A stretch of DNA of 64,000 nt, taken from assembly GCA_023393015.1 (NCBI GenBank), contig JAEWMY010000005.1:115341-179340 (forward strand). The letters run 5' to 3'. Origin of the DNA: Spirochaetota bacterium. Lineage in GTDB: Bacteria > Spirochaetota > Spirochaetia > Treponematales > Treponemataceae. Below are positions 35,116 to 43,787 of this stretch, piece by piece. The position numbers were made by a program, and so were the translations under genes. Below the pieces are notes generated by a model. The model was not told the origin of the DNA and made no database searches. It saw nothing but the letters and a program-made list of their open reading frames with translations. The first letter of the stretch is position 1. Every line of letters starts with the position of its first letter.

Positions 35116-36710
35116 GTTCGTTCTCCCGTCGCGTACATGGGCGTTTGCCCCGGGCGGAGTTCGAGTACGCGTCGTTCGCACGGCAAGGCCTCCGTCGGGT
35201 CGTGGGTTACGTGAAGCAGTGTCGACACGCCCCCGGAACCGATCGCCTCAAGCAGGGAAAGTACGCGGTCCCGCGAGGTGGCGTCGAGGCCGTGGCAGGG
35301 TTCGTCGAGAATCAGGATCGGCGGGCACTTGACCGCGGCGCGCGCGATGAGCGTCGCGCGCTGTTCGCCGTAAGAAAGCCGGTCAAAGCGTTCGCGCTCC
35401 TTTCCGGCGAGACCCGCGAGAGAAAGCCAGGCGCGCGCGAGCGCGCGTTCCCCGTCCCCGCAGCGCCGGTACAGGCCTATCGAGTCATGAAGACCCGAAA
35501 GGAGCACTTCTTCGAGAGACAATCCGGACAGGGCTCGGTACTCTACGTGTAATCTATAGGAAACGATCCCGATCCGTTCCTTGACGTCCCAGATGCTTTC
35601 TCCCGTGCCGCGCCGACTGCCGAACAGGTATATCTCGTTCCGGTAACATTGCGGATTGTCCCCCGTAATGAGCTCGAGAAATGTGGTTTTCCCCGAGCCG
35701 TTCGGCCCGCGGATTAGCCAGTGCTCGCCCGGCAGAAGCGTCCACGAAAGCGCGTCGAGCACCTTTCTTCCCGACCACTCCACTGTAACGTTTTTCATCT
35801 CGACGAACGCGTCGGCGCGCGCGCCGGGGGTCGGGAGGAACGCGTTGTCCGCGGGACCTTCCATCCTTTCCCGGCTCGCGCGCGCTTCGGCGAGTTTTCG
35901 GGAAAGACCCGCGGCCAGGCGTTTCGCCTCGTCGCGGCTCACTGCCACGCGTTCCGAGAGTAATTTTTCATACTCCGCGCGCGAGCCGTCGAAGGAAACG
36001 CGGCCATCCGTCAGTTCGAGGACGCGAGATATCGCTCGAGGAACGGATTCGTAACGATCTTGCATGATAAGGATGAGCGGATTGTCGGCGTCGAGCAGCG
36101 ACTCGATTCGTTCCGCCACGCGCGCGCGCGATTCCGAATCGAGGCCGTCGAAAGGATCGTCCAGGACGACGAGGCGCGCCTGGCTCGCGAGCGCCCGGCA
36201 GAGAAGAACCCTCCGTATCTCGCCCGTGGAAAGGTATTTTACGCCACGGTCGAGCGTGGATCCTATTCCGGCAAGGGCTACCGCCGGATGGTTCTCGAGC
36301 CCGACGCCAGCCGGAAACGCGATCCGTTCTTTTTCGGGCAGGGACGAGAATACGAGCGTTCGGGGCGTCCTTCCCGGATCCACGCCACCCTCGACGAAAT
36401 CGGAGTCGTCGCGGGCGCGCTCCTCCTCGATGAGTGCCGCCGCTTTTTCGAGGGACACTACTTCCGTGGCGCGGGAGTAGGGATTGGAGACAAGGCCTCC
36501 CGCGAGCGGCGTAGCCTCCGTCTCTCCGGCCAGGAATCCCGCAAGCGCCGCCTTTCCTCCCCCGTTGTTCCCGGTTACCAACCAGCGCTCGTGCGGGCGC
36601 ATCGTCCATGAAAGCTTCAGCGGCCCGGGCCCGTCCGCTTCGCCTATGATACAGTCGCGGATTTCAAGGACTGGCGCCGACGGGGTGTCTGTAGTTTGCA
36701 TGGTGGTCAT
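35112..36710 (-). CDS. ModF-like protein with two ABC ATPase domains
   Basis: 532 aa, no membrane segment. Domain 1: GNNGGGKAAL (Walker A position), LSTGEIRRVLL, LVVLDDPFDGLD. Domain 2: GPNGSGKTTFLEL, LSYGEQRATLIARA, ILILDEPCHGLD. The layout is that of ModF/PhrA, soluble double ATPases of unsettled function first linked to molybdate transport. In domain 1 Ala replaces the Ser/Thr that normally follows the Walker Lys, so only domain 2 is likely fully active. Two ATGs compete: 36710, and 36701, which better fits a TTTTCA-N17-TATTGT promoter just upstream. Confidence 0.85.
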   Translation of the reverse strand: MTTMQTTDTPSAPVLEIRDCIIGEADGPGPLKLSWTMRPHERWLVTGNNGGGKAALAGFLAGETEATPLAGGLVSNPYSRATEVVSLEKAAALIEEERARDDSDFVEGGVDPGRTPRTLVFSSLPEKERIAFPAGVGLENHPAVALAGIGSTLDRGVKYLSTGEIRRVLLCRALASQARLVVLDDPFDGLDSESRARVAERIESLLDADNPLILIMQDRYESVPRAISRVLELTDGRVSFDGSRAEYEKLLSERVAVSRDEAKRLAAGLSRKLAEARASRERMEGPADNAFLPTPGARADAFVEMKNVTVEWSGRKVLDALSWTLLPGEHWLIRGPNGSGKTTFLELITGDNPQCYRNEIYLFGSRRGTGESIWDVKERIGIVSYRLHVEYRALSGLSLEEVLLSGLHDSIGLYRRCGDGERALARAWLSLAGLAGKERERFDRLSYGEQRATLIARAAVKCPPILILDEPCHGLDATSRDRVLSLLEAIGSGGVSTLLHVTHDPTEALPCERRVLELRPGQTPMYATGERT

Positions 36711-36743
36711 TACAATAAACGATCGGGGCCGGCGTGAAAAGGG

Positions 36744-37682
36744 TTATCCGAAGTTGGCGCTGATCGTTTCGGAGAGCGCCGCGATGAGCGAGCGGGAGCG
36801 GGCTGGAACGTCAGCTTCCCTGCGATGAACGAGCCCTATGTCGTAATCCCCGAAATCTGGACCCGTCGCATAGACGGTCAAGCCGTCGGCGAAAGGCGTG
36901 TTGTCGAGTACCAGTTTGGGTACCAACGCGAGACCGAGGCCGAGTCGGGCGAGCGCGAGCAAGGCTTCGTTTCCCGCGGTTTCCGCGGCGACGGGCGGCC
37001 GCTCGAGTCCTTCGCGGTCGAAACGTTGCTTGATCCATAGGTCGAAGCGCTGGCGCGCGAGACCCGCGCGGGGAAGTATAACGGGAAGTCCCGAGATACG
37101 GCGCTCGAGCCGGTCGCTTCCAGGCGAAGGCGCGCGGTCGAGGTCGAGCGAGCCATACGCGCCCGTGCTTGACGTGGCGAACACGAGCGGGGTTTTCCGC
37201 ACCGAATGCGACTCGAGGTCGGCGAAACCCCCGGGGGGAATCGCCGATACCGCGAGCTCCGCGCGACCTTCCCGAACCGCGTCCGAGGCACCCGCCGGAT
37301 CCCCCGTTTCGACCGAAAGCCTGAGTTCGGGGTGTCGTTTCGAGAGCTCGGCGACGAAGGGCGGGAGAATCGAATAGCACGCGGTAACAGAGGCGTAGAC
37401 CCGTACGATTCCCCGCAGGCGGGCGTCGGTGCCGGAGAGCCGGAGGGCCAGGTCCTCTTTTCGATGTACGCTTTCGCGGGCGAAGTCCCGAAAGCGTTCT
37501 CCGTCGGCCGTGAGCGCGACGTTACGGGGATCGCGGGTAACGAGCGTCGTTCCCGTTTCGTCCTCAAGGCGGACTACCAGTCGGCTCAAGGCCGAGGGGC
37601 TCAAGTGAACCTTGTCCGCCGCGCGGGCGAAATGAAGGGTGTCGGAGAGTGCGAGGAAGGCCTCCAGCTCGTGAAAATCCAT
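36744..37682 (-). CDS. ilvY: LysR-type regulator IlvY
   Basis: 312 aa. An N-terminal winged helix-turn-helix (ELEAFLALSDTLHFARAADK, LSPSALSRLVVRLED) and a substrate-binding domain containing YASVTACYSILPPFVAELSK and ETGDPAGASDAVREG, which closely follow the IlvY pattern I know from Escherichia coli. It is divergent from ilvC exactly as in enterobacteria, where IlvY binds acetolactate-type inducers and activates ilvC. Start 37682 lies 6 nt after TATACT without a Shine-Dalgarno, a probable leaderless mRNA. A further-upstream ATG in frame would lie above this promoter. Confidence 0.88.
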   Translation of the reverse strand: MDFHELEAFLALSDTLHFARAADKVHLSPSALSRLVVRLEDETGTTLVTRDPRNVALTADGERFRDFARESVHRKEDLALRLSGTDARLRGIVRVYASVTACYSILPPFVAELSKRHPELRLSVETGDPAGASDAVREGRAELAVSAIPPGGFADLESHSVRKTPLVFATSSTGAYGSLDLDRAPSPGSDRLERRISGLPVILPRAGLARQRFDLWIKQRFDREGLERPPVAAETAGNEALLALARLGLGLALVPKLVLDNTPFADGLTVYATGPDFGDYDIGLVHRREADVPARSRSLIAALSETISANFG

Positions 37683-37793
37683 ACGCCGAGTATACTGATT
37701 AGATGTATAATGCGCAACATAGAAATGAATATGATTCGCTTTACGCATTGATCCAAAAGCGGTATACAGAAAGCCTCACATAAGGAGAATACT
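37683..37793. promoter_or_regulatory. Divergent ilvY/ilvC control region
   Basis: The ilvY promoter is TTGCGC (minus strand, 37712-37717), 17 bp, TATACT (37689-37694). The ilvC promoter is TTTACG (37740-37745), 17 bp, TATACA (37763-37768). Between them are a GAATATGATTC inverted repeat (37727-37737) and the pair ATGCG (37710-37714) and CGCAT (37744-37748), candidate LysR-type binding sites. AAGGAG at 37782-37787 serves ilvC. Confidence 0.6.
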
Positions 37794-39263
37794 ATGAACT
37801 ATTTCAATTCTATCCCCTGGCGCGTCGCCCTCGGACAGCTGGGTACGTGTCGTTTCATGGATCGGAACGAGTTTTCAGACGGTATCGCCGCCCTCAAGGG
37901 CAAGAAGATCGTTATCGTCGGATGCGGCGCGCAAGGCCTTAATCAGGGCCTCAACCTTCGCGACTCGGGGCTCGACGTGAGCTACACCCTCCGCAAGGAA
38001 GCCATCGCCGAAAAGCGCGCCAGCTGGAAGAACGCCACCGAAAACGGCTTCAAGGTCGGTACATACGAGGAACTTATCCCGACCGCCGATGTCGTCGGAA
38101 ACCTTACCCCGGACAAGCAACACTCGCCGGTAATCAACGCGGTAATGCCGCTCATGAAGAAGGGCGCCGCGCTCTGGTACAGCCACGGATTCAATATCGT
38201 CGAAGAAGGCATGCAGATCCGCAAGGATATCACCGTCGTCATGATGGCGCCGAAGGGGCCCGGAACCGAGGTTCGCGTGGAGTATTCCCGGGGATTCGGT
38301 ATTCCGACCTTGATCGCCGTGCATCCCGAGAACGACCCCGAGGGCAAGGGCTGGGCGGTCGCGAAGGCCCTCGCCGTCGGAACCGGCGGAAGTCGCGCCG
38401 GCGTGCTCGAGTCGAGTTTCATCGCCGAGGTTAAATCCGACCTCATGGGCGAGCAGACCATCCTTTGCGGCATGCTCCAGACGGGCAGCCTCCTTTGCTT
38501 CGACAAGATGGTCGCGTCCGGCATCGACAAGGGCTGGGCCTCGAAGTTCATCCAGTACGGATGGGAGACGATAACCGAGGCCCTCAAGTGGGGCGGGATC
38601 ACCGGAATGATGGATCGGCTCTCGAACCCCGCGAAGCTCAAGGCCCACGCGCTTTCCCTCGAGCTGAAAGGGATCATGGCGAGCCTTTATCAGAAGCACC
38701 AGGACGATATAATCTCCGGGAAATTCAGCTCGACGATGATGGAAGACTGGAAGGCCGGCGACAAGGATCTCCTTGCCTGGCGCGAGGCGACCGGCAAGAC
38801 GGCCTTCGAGCAGACTCCGGCCGGCTCGGTCGATATCTCCGAGCAGGAATACTTCGACAAGGGCATTCTCATGGTCGCCATGGTCAAGGCCGGCGTCGAA
38901 CTCGCCTTCGAGACGATGACCGCCGCGGGGATCAAGGCCGAAAGCGCGTACTACGAGTCCCTCCACGAGACTCCGCTCATCGCGAATCTCATCAGCCGCA
39001 AGAAGCTCTACGAGATGAACAAGGTAATCTCTGACACTGCCGAGTACGGGTGCTATCTTTTCGACAACGCCTGCCGGCCCCTTCTCAAGGACTTCATGGC
39101 GAAGGTTTCGACCGACGTCATCGGAAAGGGGCTTGCGGTAAAGGACAACTCCGTCGCGAACCGCGAGCTCGTCAAGGTCAACGAGGAAATCCGCAATCAT
39201 CCCGTCGAGAAGATCGGAAAAGTCCTTCGCTCATACATGACCGCGATGAAGGAAGTGATCTAA
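37794..39263 (+). CDS. ilvC: Ketol-acid reductoisomerase, class II (long form)
   Basis: 489 aa. It converts acetolactate to dihydroxyisovalerate with NADPH in valine, leucine and isoleucine synthesis. The Rossmann motif GCGAQGLNQGLNLRDSGL, NLTPDKQHSPV and YSHGFNIVEEG match, and the C-terminal domain is doubled (VKSDLMGEQTILCGMLQ, then EYFDKGILMVAMVKAGVELA), giving the long class II form found mainly in gammaproteobacteria and plants. Most bacteria, and most spirochaetes I know of, have the 330-aa class I form. With the enteric-type ilvY beside it, transfer of the pair is likely. Confidence 0.97.
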   Translation: MNYFNSIPWRVALGQLGTCRFMDRNEFSDGIAALKGKKIVIVGCGAQGLNQGLNLRDSGLDVSYTLRKEAIAEKRASWKNATENGFKVGTYEELIPTADVVGNLTPDKQHSPVINAVMPLMKKGAALWYSHGFNIVEEGMQIRKDITVVMMAPKGPGTEVRVEYSRGFGIPTLIAVHPENDPEGKGWAVAKALAVGTGGSRAGVLESSFIAEVKSDLMGEQTILCGMLQTGSLLCFDKMVASGIDKGWASKFIQYGWETITEALKWGGITGMMDRLSNPAKLKAHALSLELKGIMASLYQKHQDDIISGKFSSTMMEDWKAGDKDLLAWREATGKTAFEQTPAGSVDISEQEYFDKGILMVAMVKAGVELAFETMTAAGIKAESAYYESLHETPLIANLISRKKLYEMNKVISDTAEYGCYLFDNACRPLLKDFMAKVSTDVIGKGLAVKDNSVANRELVKVNEEIRNHPVEKIGKVLRSYMTAMKEVI

Positions 39264-39298
39264 AAACAGGAAACGACGTCTTTCGAGAGCGTCTTTAC

Positions 39299-39335
39299 GG
39301 CGCCGGGAACGAGATTCCCGGCGCCCTTTTTTTTT
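39299..39335 (+). terminator. Terminator after ilvC
   Basis: GGCGCCGGGAA (39299-39309) and TTCCCGGCGCC (39315-39325) form an 11-bp stem with a 5-nt loop followed by nine T. The stop codon of the convergent hydrolase lies inside the T-run. Confidence 0.95.
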
Positions 39336-39855
39336 ATTGAATACTGGCGAAGACAGAGGCAAGCGTCTTGATCGAGACGAGATGAACGAGGTTCGTTCCG
39401 AGGAAGCCCCGCGCGGCGCAGGCCTTTTCGTGAACGGTTACCGAATAACCAAGGTCATACGCCGCCCGTACCGTCGAGTCCACGCACATGTTCGTCATCG
39501 CTCCGGCGATATGCACGCTATCCACCTCAAGCACTCGCAGGATGTTGTCGAGACCCGTATCGCGAAAGGCGTTCGGATACCGCTTGGCCACAACCGGCTC
39601 CGTCTTCATCGGGCTTACCGTCGAGTGAATATCGGCTCCGGCGGTGCCTTCGACAAAGAAGACTCCGGGTTTGTCGTCTTGCTCGGGTCCTCGTGACGGT
39701 CTGAGATGCATGACGTGAACGACCGGTAATCCGCGATTCCTGAAATCGTCAAGCAACGCGGCCGCGTTACGCGCCGCGCGACTGATTCCCTTAAGCGGAA
39801 ACCGACCTCCCGGGAAATAGTCGTTTTGCAAATCAATAAGCAGTAACGCTTTCAT
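39334..39855 (-). CDS. Isochorismatase-family cysteine hydrolase
   Basis: 173 aa. Catalytic residues of the family are visible: Asp in LLIDLQNDYFPGG near residue 8, Lys in VVAKRYPNAF near residue 90, and Cys in GAMTNMCVDSTVRAAYDLGY near residue 123. Such enzymes include nicotinamidases and various amidases; this one lacks features that pin down a substrate. Start 39855 follows GGAGG by 6 nt. It is divergent from a GlxA-type regulator, a pairing often seen for this hydrolase family. Confidence 0.88.
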   Translation of the reverse strand: MKALLLIDLQNDYFPGGRFPLKGISRAARNAAALLDDFRNRGLPVVHVMHLRPSRGPEQDDKPGVFFVEGTAGADIHSTVSPMKTEPVVAKRYPNAFRDTGLDNILRVLEVDSVHIAGAMTNMCVDSTVRAAYDLGYSVTVHEKACAARGFLGTNLVHLVSIKTLASVFASIQ

Positions 39856-39903
39856 CAAATGCCTCCGAAGGCATGGTACGCCCGCTGGTACCGCGGAGCA
39901 ATC

Positions 39904-39940
39904 TGTCGCAGTTGACAATATATATGCAGAAAGCGACAAT
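39904..39940 (+). promoter_or_regulatory. Regulator promoter with overlapping inverted repeat
   Basis: TTGACA (39912-39917), 17 bp, GACAAT (39935-39940). The -10 box ends 6 nt before the regulator ATG, with no Shine-Dalgarno. TGTCGC (39904-39909) and GCGACA (39933-39938) flank the promoter as an inverted repeat, a candidate operator that would include the -10 box. Confidence 0.6.
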
Positions 39941-39946
39941 CCGTGT

Positions 39947-40846
39947 ATGAAAACACTCGCGATCGTCACTATCCCCTCGTGTTATCTGTCCGCGGTTTAC
40001 GGTATCAAGGAAATACTCGAACAACCGTCGGGGGGCGCGGACGCACCGTTTTCCGTCTCTCTTCTTGACCCCGAGGCCTTGGTACGTTCCGAGCAAGCGT
40101 TTGACTTTGTTGTTATTCCCCCGTTTCGTGCCACCTGGACTCACGAGGAGGCCGTTCGGCACGAGTCCTTATACTACGCGTTGCGAGCGCGAGTCCGTCA
40201 GGGCTGCGTGCCGGTCTCCGTTTGCGCCGGGGCCTATATTCTTTGCGAAGCGGGGCTTGCCGACGGGCTAACGATAACCACGCATTGGGATCTCGCAGCC
40301 GATATCTCGGCGCGGTTCCCGGCCGTGAACGTTTCACCGAACAGGGTACTGATCGACGAGGGGACGCTTATCTCGGGAGGCGGAATTACGAGTTTTCAGG
40401 ACGTCTCTCTGTACTTGATAAAACGGTACGCTTCCGTGGAGGCGGCGCGTCGGACGGCCGCCGTTTTCCTGCTGAATTCCGCCGGACGGTCCCAGTTGGA
40501 ATACGCGATGGAACGGCTTGAGGTTATTGAGGACGAAGTCGTGGCGAATGCGCTCTCCGGCATGCGCGCGCGGCCGGGGCGTACGGTCAAGGCCGTGGCG
40601 AGCGACTGCGGGGTTTCGACGAGGACGCTCGCCAGGCGGTTTCTGGAGGCCGGACTCGGAACTCCGGGAGCGCGGCTGTGCCAGGAGCGGATCGCGCGCG
40701 CGAGAGAGGACCTCGAAACGACGAACCTTCCCGTCAAAAAGATAGCCGACCGATGCGGGTATCGGGACCTTTCGGCCTTTACGCGCGCGTTTTCCCGGGC
40801 CGTTGAAACGACGCCGGGAGATTACCGCGCTCGGCATCGTCTGTAA
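39947..40846 (+). CDS. GlxA-type AraC-family transcriptional regulator
   Basis: 299 aa. The N-terminal DJ-1/PfpI-like domain (about residues 1-175) includes SVCAGAYILCEAGLADG with the nucleophile-elbow Cys typical of this fold, and LISGGGITSFQD. The C-terminal AraC domain has two helix-turn-helix units (VKAVASDCGVSTRTLARRF and VKKIADRCGYRDLSAFTRAF). GlxA-type proteins often control a neighbouring hydrolase or catabolic gene; here the divergent isochorismatase-family gene is 91 bp away. Its mRNA is probably leaderless. Confidence 0.9.
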   Translation: MKTLAIVTIPSCYLSAVYGIKEILEQPSGGADAPFSVSLLDPEALVRSEQAFDFVVIPPFRATWTHEEAVRHESLYYALRARVRQGCVPVSVCAGAYILCEAGLADGLTITTHWDLAADISARFPAVNVSPNRVLIDEGTLISGGGITSFQDVSLYLIKRYASVEAARRTAAVFLLNSAGRSQLEYAMERLEVIEDEVVANALSGMRARPGRTVKAVASDCGVSTRTLARRFLEAGLGTPGARLCQERIARAREDLETTNLPVKKIADRCGYRDLSAFTRAFSRAVETTPGDYRARHRL

Positions 40847-40875
40847 GGGATCGAACGCGGAATCCAGATCGGTCG

Positions 40876-41925
40876 TCAGGCCAGAAAACGCGCCCAGAAC
40901 CCGTCGGTACGGATCGTTTCGATTAACGATTCGCGCGCGTCGTCGTCCGAAAGAACGGTGTGGTATCCCGGTTTGACCGCGGGAGCGGCGTCGACGGCTC
41001 GCAGGAAGGCGTCTTTCTCGAGGGGATTCGCCTCGACGTACGAGCAAAATCCCGTATCCTCGAGCAAGGAAAGGATGAGGTCGCGTTTCGGGTGGCCCTG
41101 AAGAAGTGTTACCGCCAATGTCGCGACTCCGACCTGGATCCCGTGCAACGACGGCCGCTTTGCGAGGGCGTCGTAGGCGTGCGATATGAGGTGTTCGCTT
41201 CCGGACGCCGGCCTGCTGGAGCCGGACACCTCCATGGCTACCCCGCTCATGACGAGGGCGCCGCACACGAGCCTGAGGAATTCCAGGTCGCGGATCGACT
41301 TGTTCGGGAAGTTGACGAGGTTTTCGGCCGACTGAAGGCTGATCATGACCGCGAAGTCGTTAACCGGCTCGCCGACCGCGTGATAAGCGAGTTTCCAGTC
41401 CTGTACGGCCGAGTACTTTGAAACGAGATCGCCGATGCCGGAGAGGGTCAGTTTCCCGGGAGAGGCGCCGATTATCTCGGTGTCGAGGATTACCCCGTGC
41501 GGAATGGCCGCCTTCATGCTTTTTCTCCTGCCGGCGACGACGAGGCTCGCCTGGGGACTCGCGAAACCGTCGTTCGAGATCGACGTCGGCACCGAGAGAA
41601 CCGGCAGATGCGAGAGGAAAGCGACGTATTTCGCGCAATCGATCGCCTTGCCCCCGCCGACGGCGACGATGGCCTCGATGCCGCGCGGGAGCTTGAACGC
41701 GCTCGTAAGGACGTTCTCCGCGAGGTTGTCGGTTACCGTTTCCTCGTATCCTACGCGTATCTCCGAACTGTCGAGGCTGATGGCGACCCGTTCCCCGACA
41801 AGGTCTTTCATCCCCTCTCCGTAGTAAACCGCGACGCTGTCGAATCCGTCTTTTCGGAGGTATTTCCCGATTTTATTGAGCGCGTTCGGCTTGATCCTCA
41901 GAAGAGCGGGGATGTTGATCTCCAT
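40876..41925 (-). CDS. Glycerol-1-phosphate dehydrogenase-like protein (AraM/EgsA)
   Basis: 349 aa, iron-type alcohol dehydrogenase fold. NAD(P) and substrate motifs IVAVGGGKAIDCAKYVAF, VPTSISNDGFASPQASL, and metal ligands Asp (LSGIGDLVSKYSA), His (GSEHLISHAYD) and His (SLHGIQVG) follow AraM and archaeal G1P dehydrogenase. It would reduce dihydroxyacetone phosphate to sn-glycerol 1-phosphate. The ATG overlaps the stop of the upstream HAD gene (TGATG), so the two are tightly coupled; the track of an earlier GTG would lie inside that gene. Confidence 0.87.
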   Translation of the reverse strand: MEINIPALLRIKPNALNKIGKYLRKDGFDSVAVYYGEGMKDLVGERVAISLDSSEIRVGYEETVTDNLAENVLTSAFKLPRGIEAIVAVGGGKAIDCAKYVAFLSHLPVLSVPTSISNDGFASPQASLVVAGRRKSMKAAIPHGVILDTEIIGASPGKLTLSGIGDLVSKYSAVQDWKLAYHAVGEPVNDFAVMISLQSAENLVNFPNKSIRDLEFLRLVCGALVMSGVAMEVSGSSRPASGSEHLISHAYDALAKRPSLHGIQVGVATLAVTLLQGHPKRDLILSLLEDTGFCSYVEANPLEKDAFLRAVDAAPAVKPGYHTVLSDDDARESLIETIRTDGFWARFLA

Positions 41926-42698
41926 CACCAGGCCCCCGGATCGATATCCGCGACGGAATCGAAGACGTAATCGGGGCGATAGGGAAAGTCCTTGATCGAT
42001 TCACGGGTTGAGACGCCCGACAGGACGAGACAGGTTTTCATGCCGGCCTCGAGCCCTCCGACGATGTCGGTGTCCATGCGGTCGCCGATCATCACCGTGT
42101 CCTCCGAGTGGACGCCGAGTTTCTTGCGGGCGATCATCATCATGAGGGAGTTGGGTTTTCCGATGACGTAGGGTTTTTTCCCCGACGCCGCCTCGATGGC
42201 CTTGAGGATGACGCCGGCGGCCGGTTCGACGCCCTTCTCGACGGGGTCGATCATGTCCGGGTTCGTGCCGATGAATTTCGCGCCCGCGCGGATGAGGTTC
42301 GCCGCCTTGCGGATCATCTCGAAGCTGAACGACGGGGTTTTTCCGACGACGACGTAGTCGGGGTTGTGCTCGGTAACGCTGAAACCGCGCTGGTAAAGCT
42401 CGGCGGAAAGGCCCGCGCCACCCACGACGTAGACGCTCCCCGCGGGCTTTTGCGTCGCGAGGAATATCGCCGTCGCCATCGCCGAGGTGATGAAGTTGTC
42501 CTCGGTAAGTCCGTCTATGCCGAGTCCTTTCAGTTTTCTCACGAGATCGATCGGCGTTTGCTCGGAATTGTTCGTGAGGAAGAGGAATTTCGTGTCGGTC
42601 GTCCCGAGTCGCTCCACGAATTCTCGGGCGCCGGGAACGAGTTCCTTTCCCCGGTAGATTACGCCGTCCATATCGGAAATCACGCTGTATCGCGCCAT
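41925..42698 (-). CDS. HAD-IIA (NagD-like) sugar or polyol phosphatase
   Basis: 257 aa. Motif I SDMDGVIYRG (Asp9, Asp11), motif II FLFLTNNSEQTP, and late motif VMIGDRMDTDIVGG place it in the NagD/glycerol-phosphate phosphatase group with a C2 cap. Start 42698 has GAGGTGG just upstream, whereas the longer frame lies within the RluA-family gene. Coupling by TGATG to the glycerol-1-phosphate dehydrogenase gene suggests that it dephosphorylates or regulates that product; this is inference. Confidence 0.88.
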   Translation of the reverse strand: MARYSVISDMDGVIYRGKELVPGAREFVERLGTTDTKFLFLTNNSEQTPIDLVRKLKGLGIDGLTEDNFITSAMATAIFLATQKPAGSVYVVGGAGLSAELYQRGFSVTEHNPDYVVVGKTPSFSFEMIRKAANLIRAGAKFIGTNPDMIDPVEKGVEPAAGVILKAIEAASGKKPYVIGKPNSLMMMIARKKLGVHSEDTVMIGDRMDTDIVGGLEAGMKTCLVLSGVSTRESIKDFPYRPDYVFDSVADIDPGAW

Positions 42699-42738
42699 GG
42701 CCACCTCGTATTCCGGAAGTATACCGGGCAGGCGGACG

Positions 42739-43782
42739 TCATGCAAGGAAGGGAGAAAAGTCCTCGGGGACGGATGCCGATACGGTAAGGAGTTTGCCGT
42801 CGAGGGGGTGGCGAAAGTCGACGGTTTTCGCGTGAAGCATGACGCGGGGAACGGTGAGCGTCTTCGCGTTCCCGGAAACGGCCGGAACGACGGCGACGCG
42901 CCCAGGGCCGCCGTACAGCGGATCTCCGAGGAGCGGATACCCGAGTCCCGAAAGATGCACGCGGATCTGGTGCGTGCGGCCGGTCAGCGGAAAGGCCCTG
43001 ACCGCGAGCCAAGAAAAGCAAACGCGTTCGATCTCGAAATCCGTGATCGCCTCGTCTCCTCCCGTTCGTACCGGTCCCCATTTGCCCCGCGCGCTTTTGG
43101 CGGTGATTCGCGCGAGGCGGTTCTCGACGCGAAACGCGTCTCCTTCGCGCGGCGTCGCGTCGTTCGGGGCGGCACGACCGGCCGTCTTCCCGTCGGACGT
43201 CGGACGCGACGCGAGCGCGAGGTATTCCTTGCGGATCTCGTGCCCGAGAAATTGCGCGTGAAGGGAGGCGTTGGCCGCCCTCGTTTTAGTGAGGATGACG
43301 ACGCCCGACGTTTCACGGTCAAGGCGATGGAGAAGTCCCGCGTACGGCTCGTGTACGCTTCCCGCGGCGCGATGGAGATATCTCTTGACGGCCGCGTGAA
43401 GGTGGTCGCGGGAAGCGACGACGGTCGCCTCGACGGGAAGCCCCGCCGGTTTGTCGACGACGATGATCGCCTCGTCCTCGTATAGCACGCGAGATTCGTC
43501 GAGTTCGAAGGAAATGTCGTCGGGTTCCCGCTCCGAAAAGGCGCGGTCCGTGTCGAAAAGCACCGTAATCGCGCGGCCGGTGCCCGCTGAAGCCGCGGGG
43601 ATTCGCGTCGTTCGTCCGTCCACGGAGACGGCGCCCGCGACCACGAGTCGGCGGATTTTCGAGCGAGACGGGGTCGCAAGACCGCGACCGGCGCATTCGG
43701 CGGGTAACGACTCGTTCAGGAAATCTATCAGCCGCGCTTCGCCGTCGCGCGGAGACGTAAGGCTTATTCGGATGGTTGCCAC
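42739..43782 (-). CDS. RluA-family 23S rRNA pseudouridine synthase
   Basis: 347 aa. An N-terminal S4-like RNA-binding segment (about residues 30-80) and the catalytic motif LLHRLDRETSGVVILTK with the essential Asp near residue 150, then GRTHQIRVHLSGLGYPLLGDPLYG. RluA/C/D cannot be told apart from sequence alone. Start is GTG 43782, 5 nt after TAGCAT in a TTGCGG-N17-TAGCAT promoter (minus strand, -35 at 43811-43816, -10 at 43788-43793), so the mRNA is probably leaderless; a TTG six bases earlier is possible. An extra 40-residue loop (about 190-230) is rich in Arg and Gly. Confidence 0.88.
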   Translation of the reverse strand: MATIRISLTSPRDGEARLIDFLNESLPAECAGRGLATPSRSKIRRLVVAGAVSVDGRTTRIPAASAGTGRAITVLFDTDRAFSEREPDDISFELDESRVLYEDEAIIVVDKPAGLPVEATVVASRDHLHAAVKRYLHRAAGSVHEPYAGLLHRLDRETSGVVILTKTRAANASLHAQFLGHEIRKEYLALASRPTSDGKTAGRAAPNDATPREGDAFRVENRLARITAKSARGKWGPVRTGGDEAITDFEIERVCFSWLAVRAFPLTGRTHQIRVHLSGLGYPLLGDPLYGGPGRVAVVPAVSGNAKTLTVPRVMLHAKTVDFRHPLDGKLLTVSASVPEDFSPFLA

Positions 43783-43787
43783 GCCCA

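Noticed and set aside
37875..39200. 441-codon open frame antisense to ilvC
   Set aside because: Shadow of a strongly biased real gene; no ribosome site or promoter.
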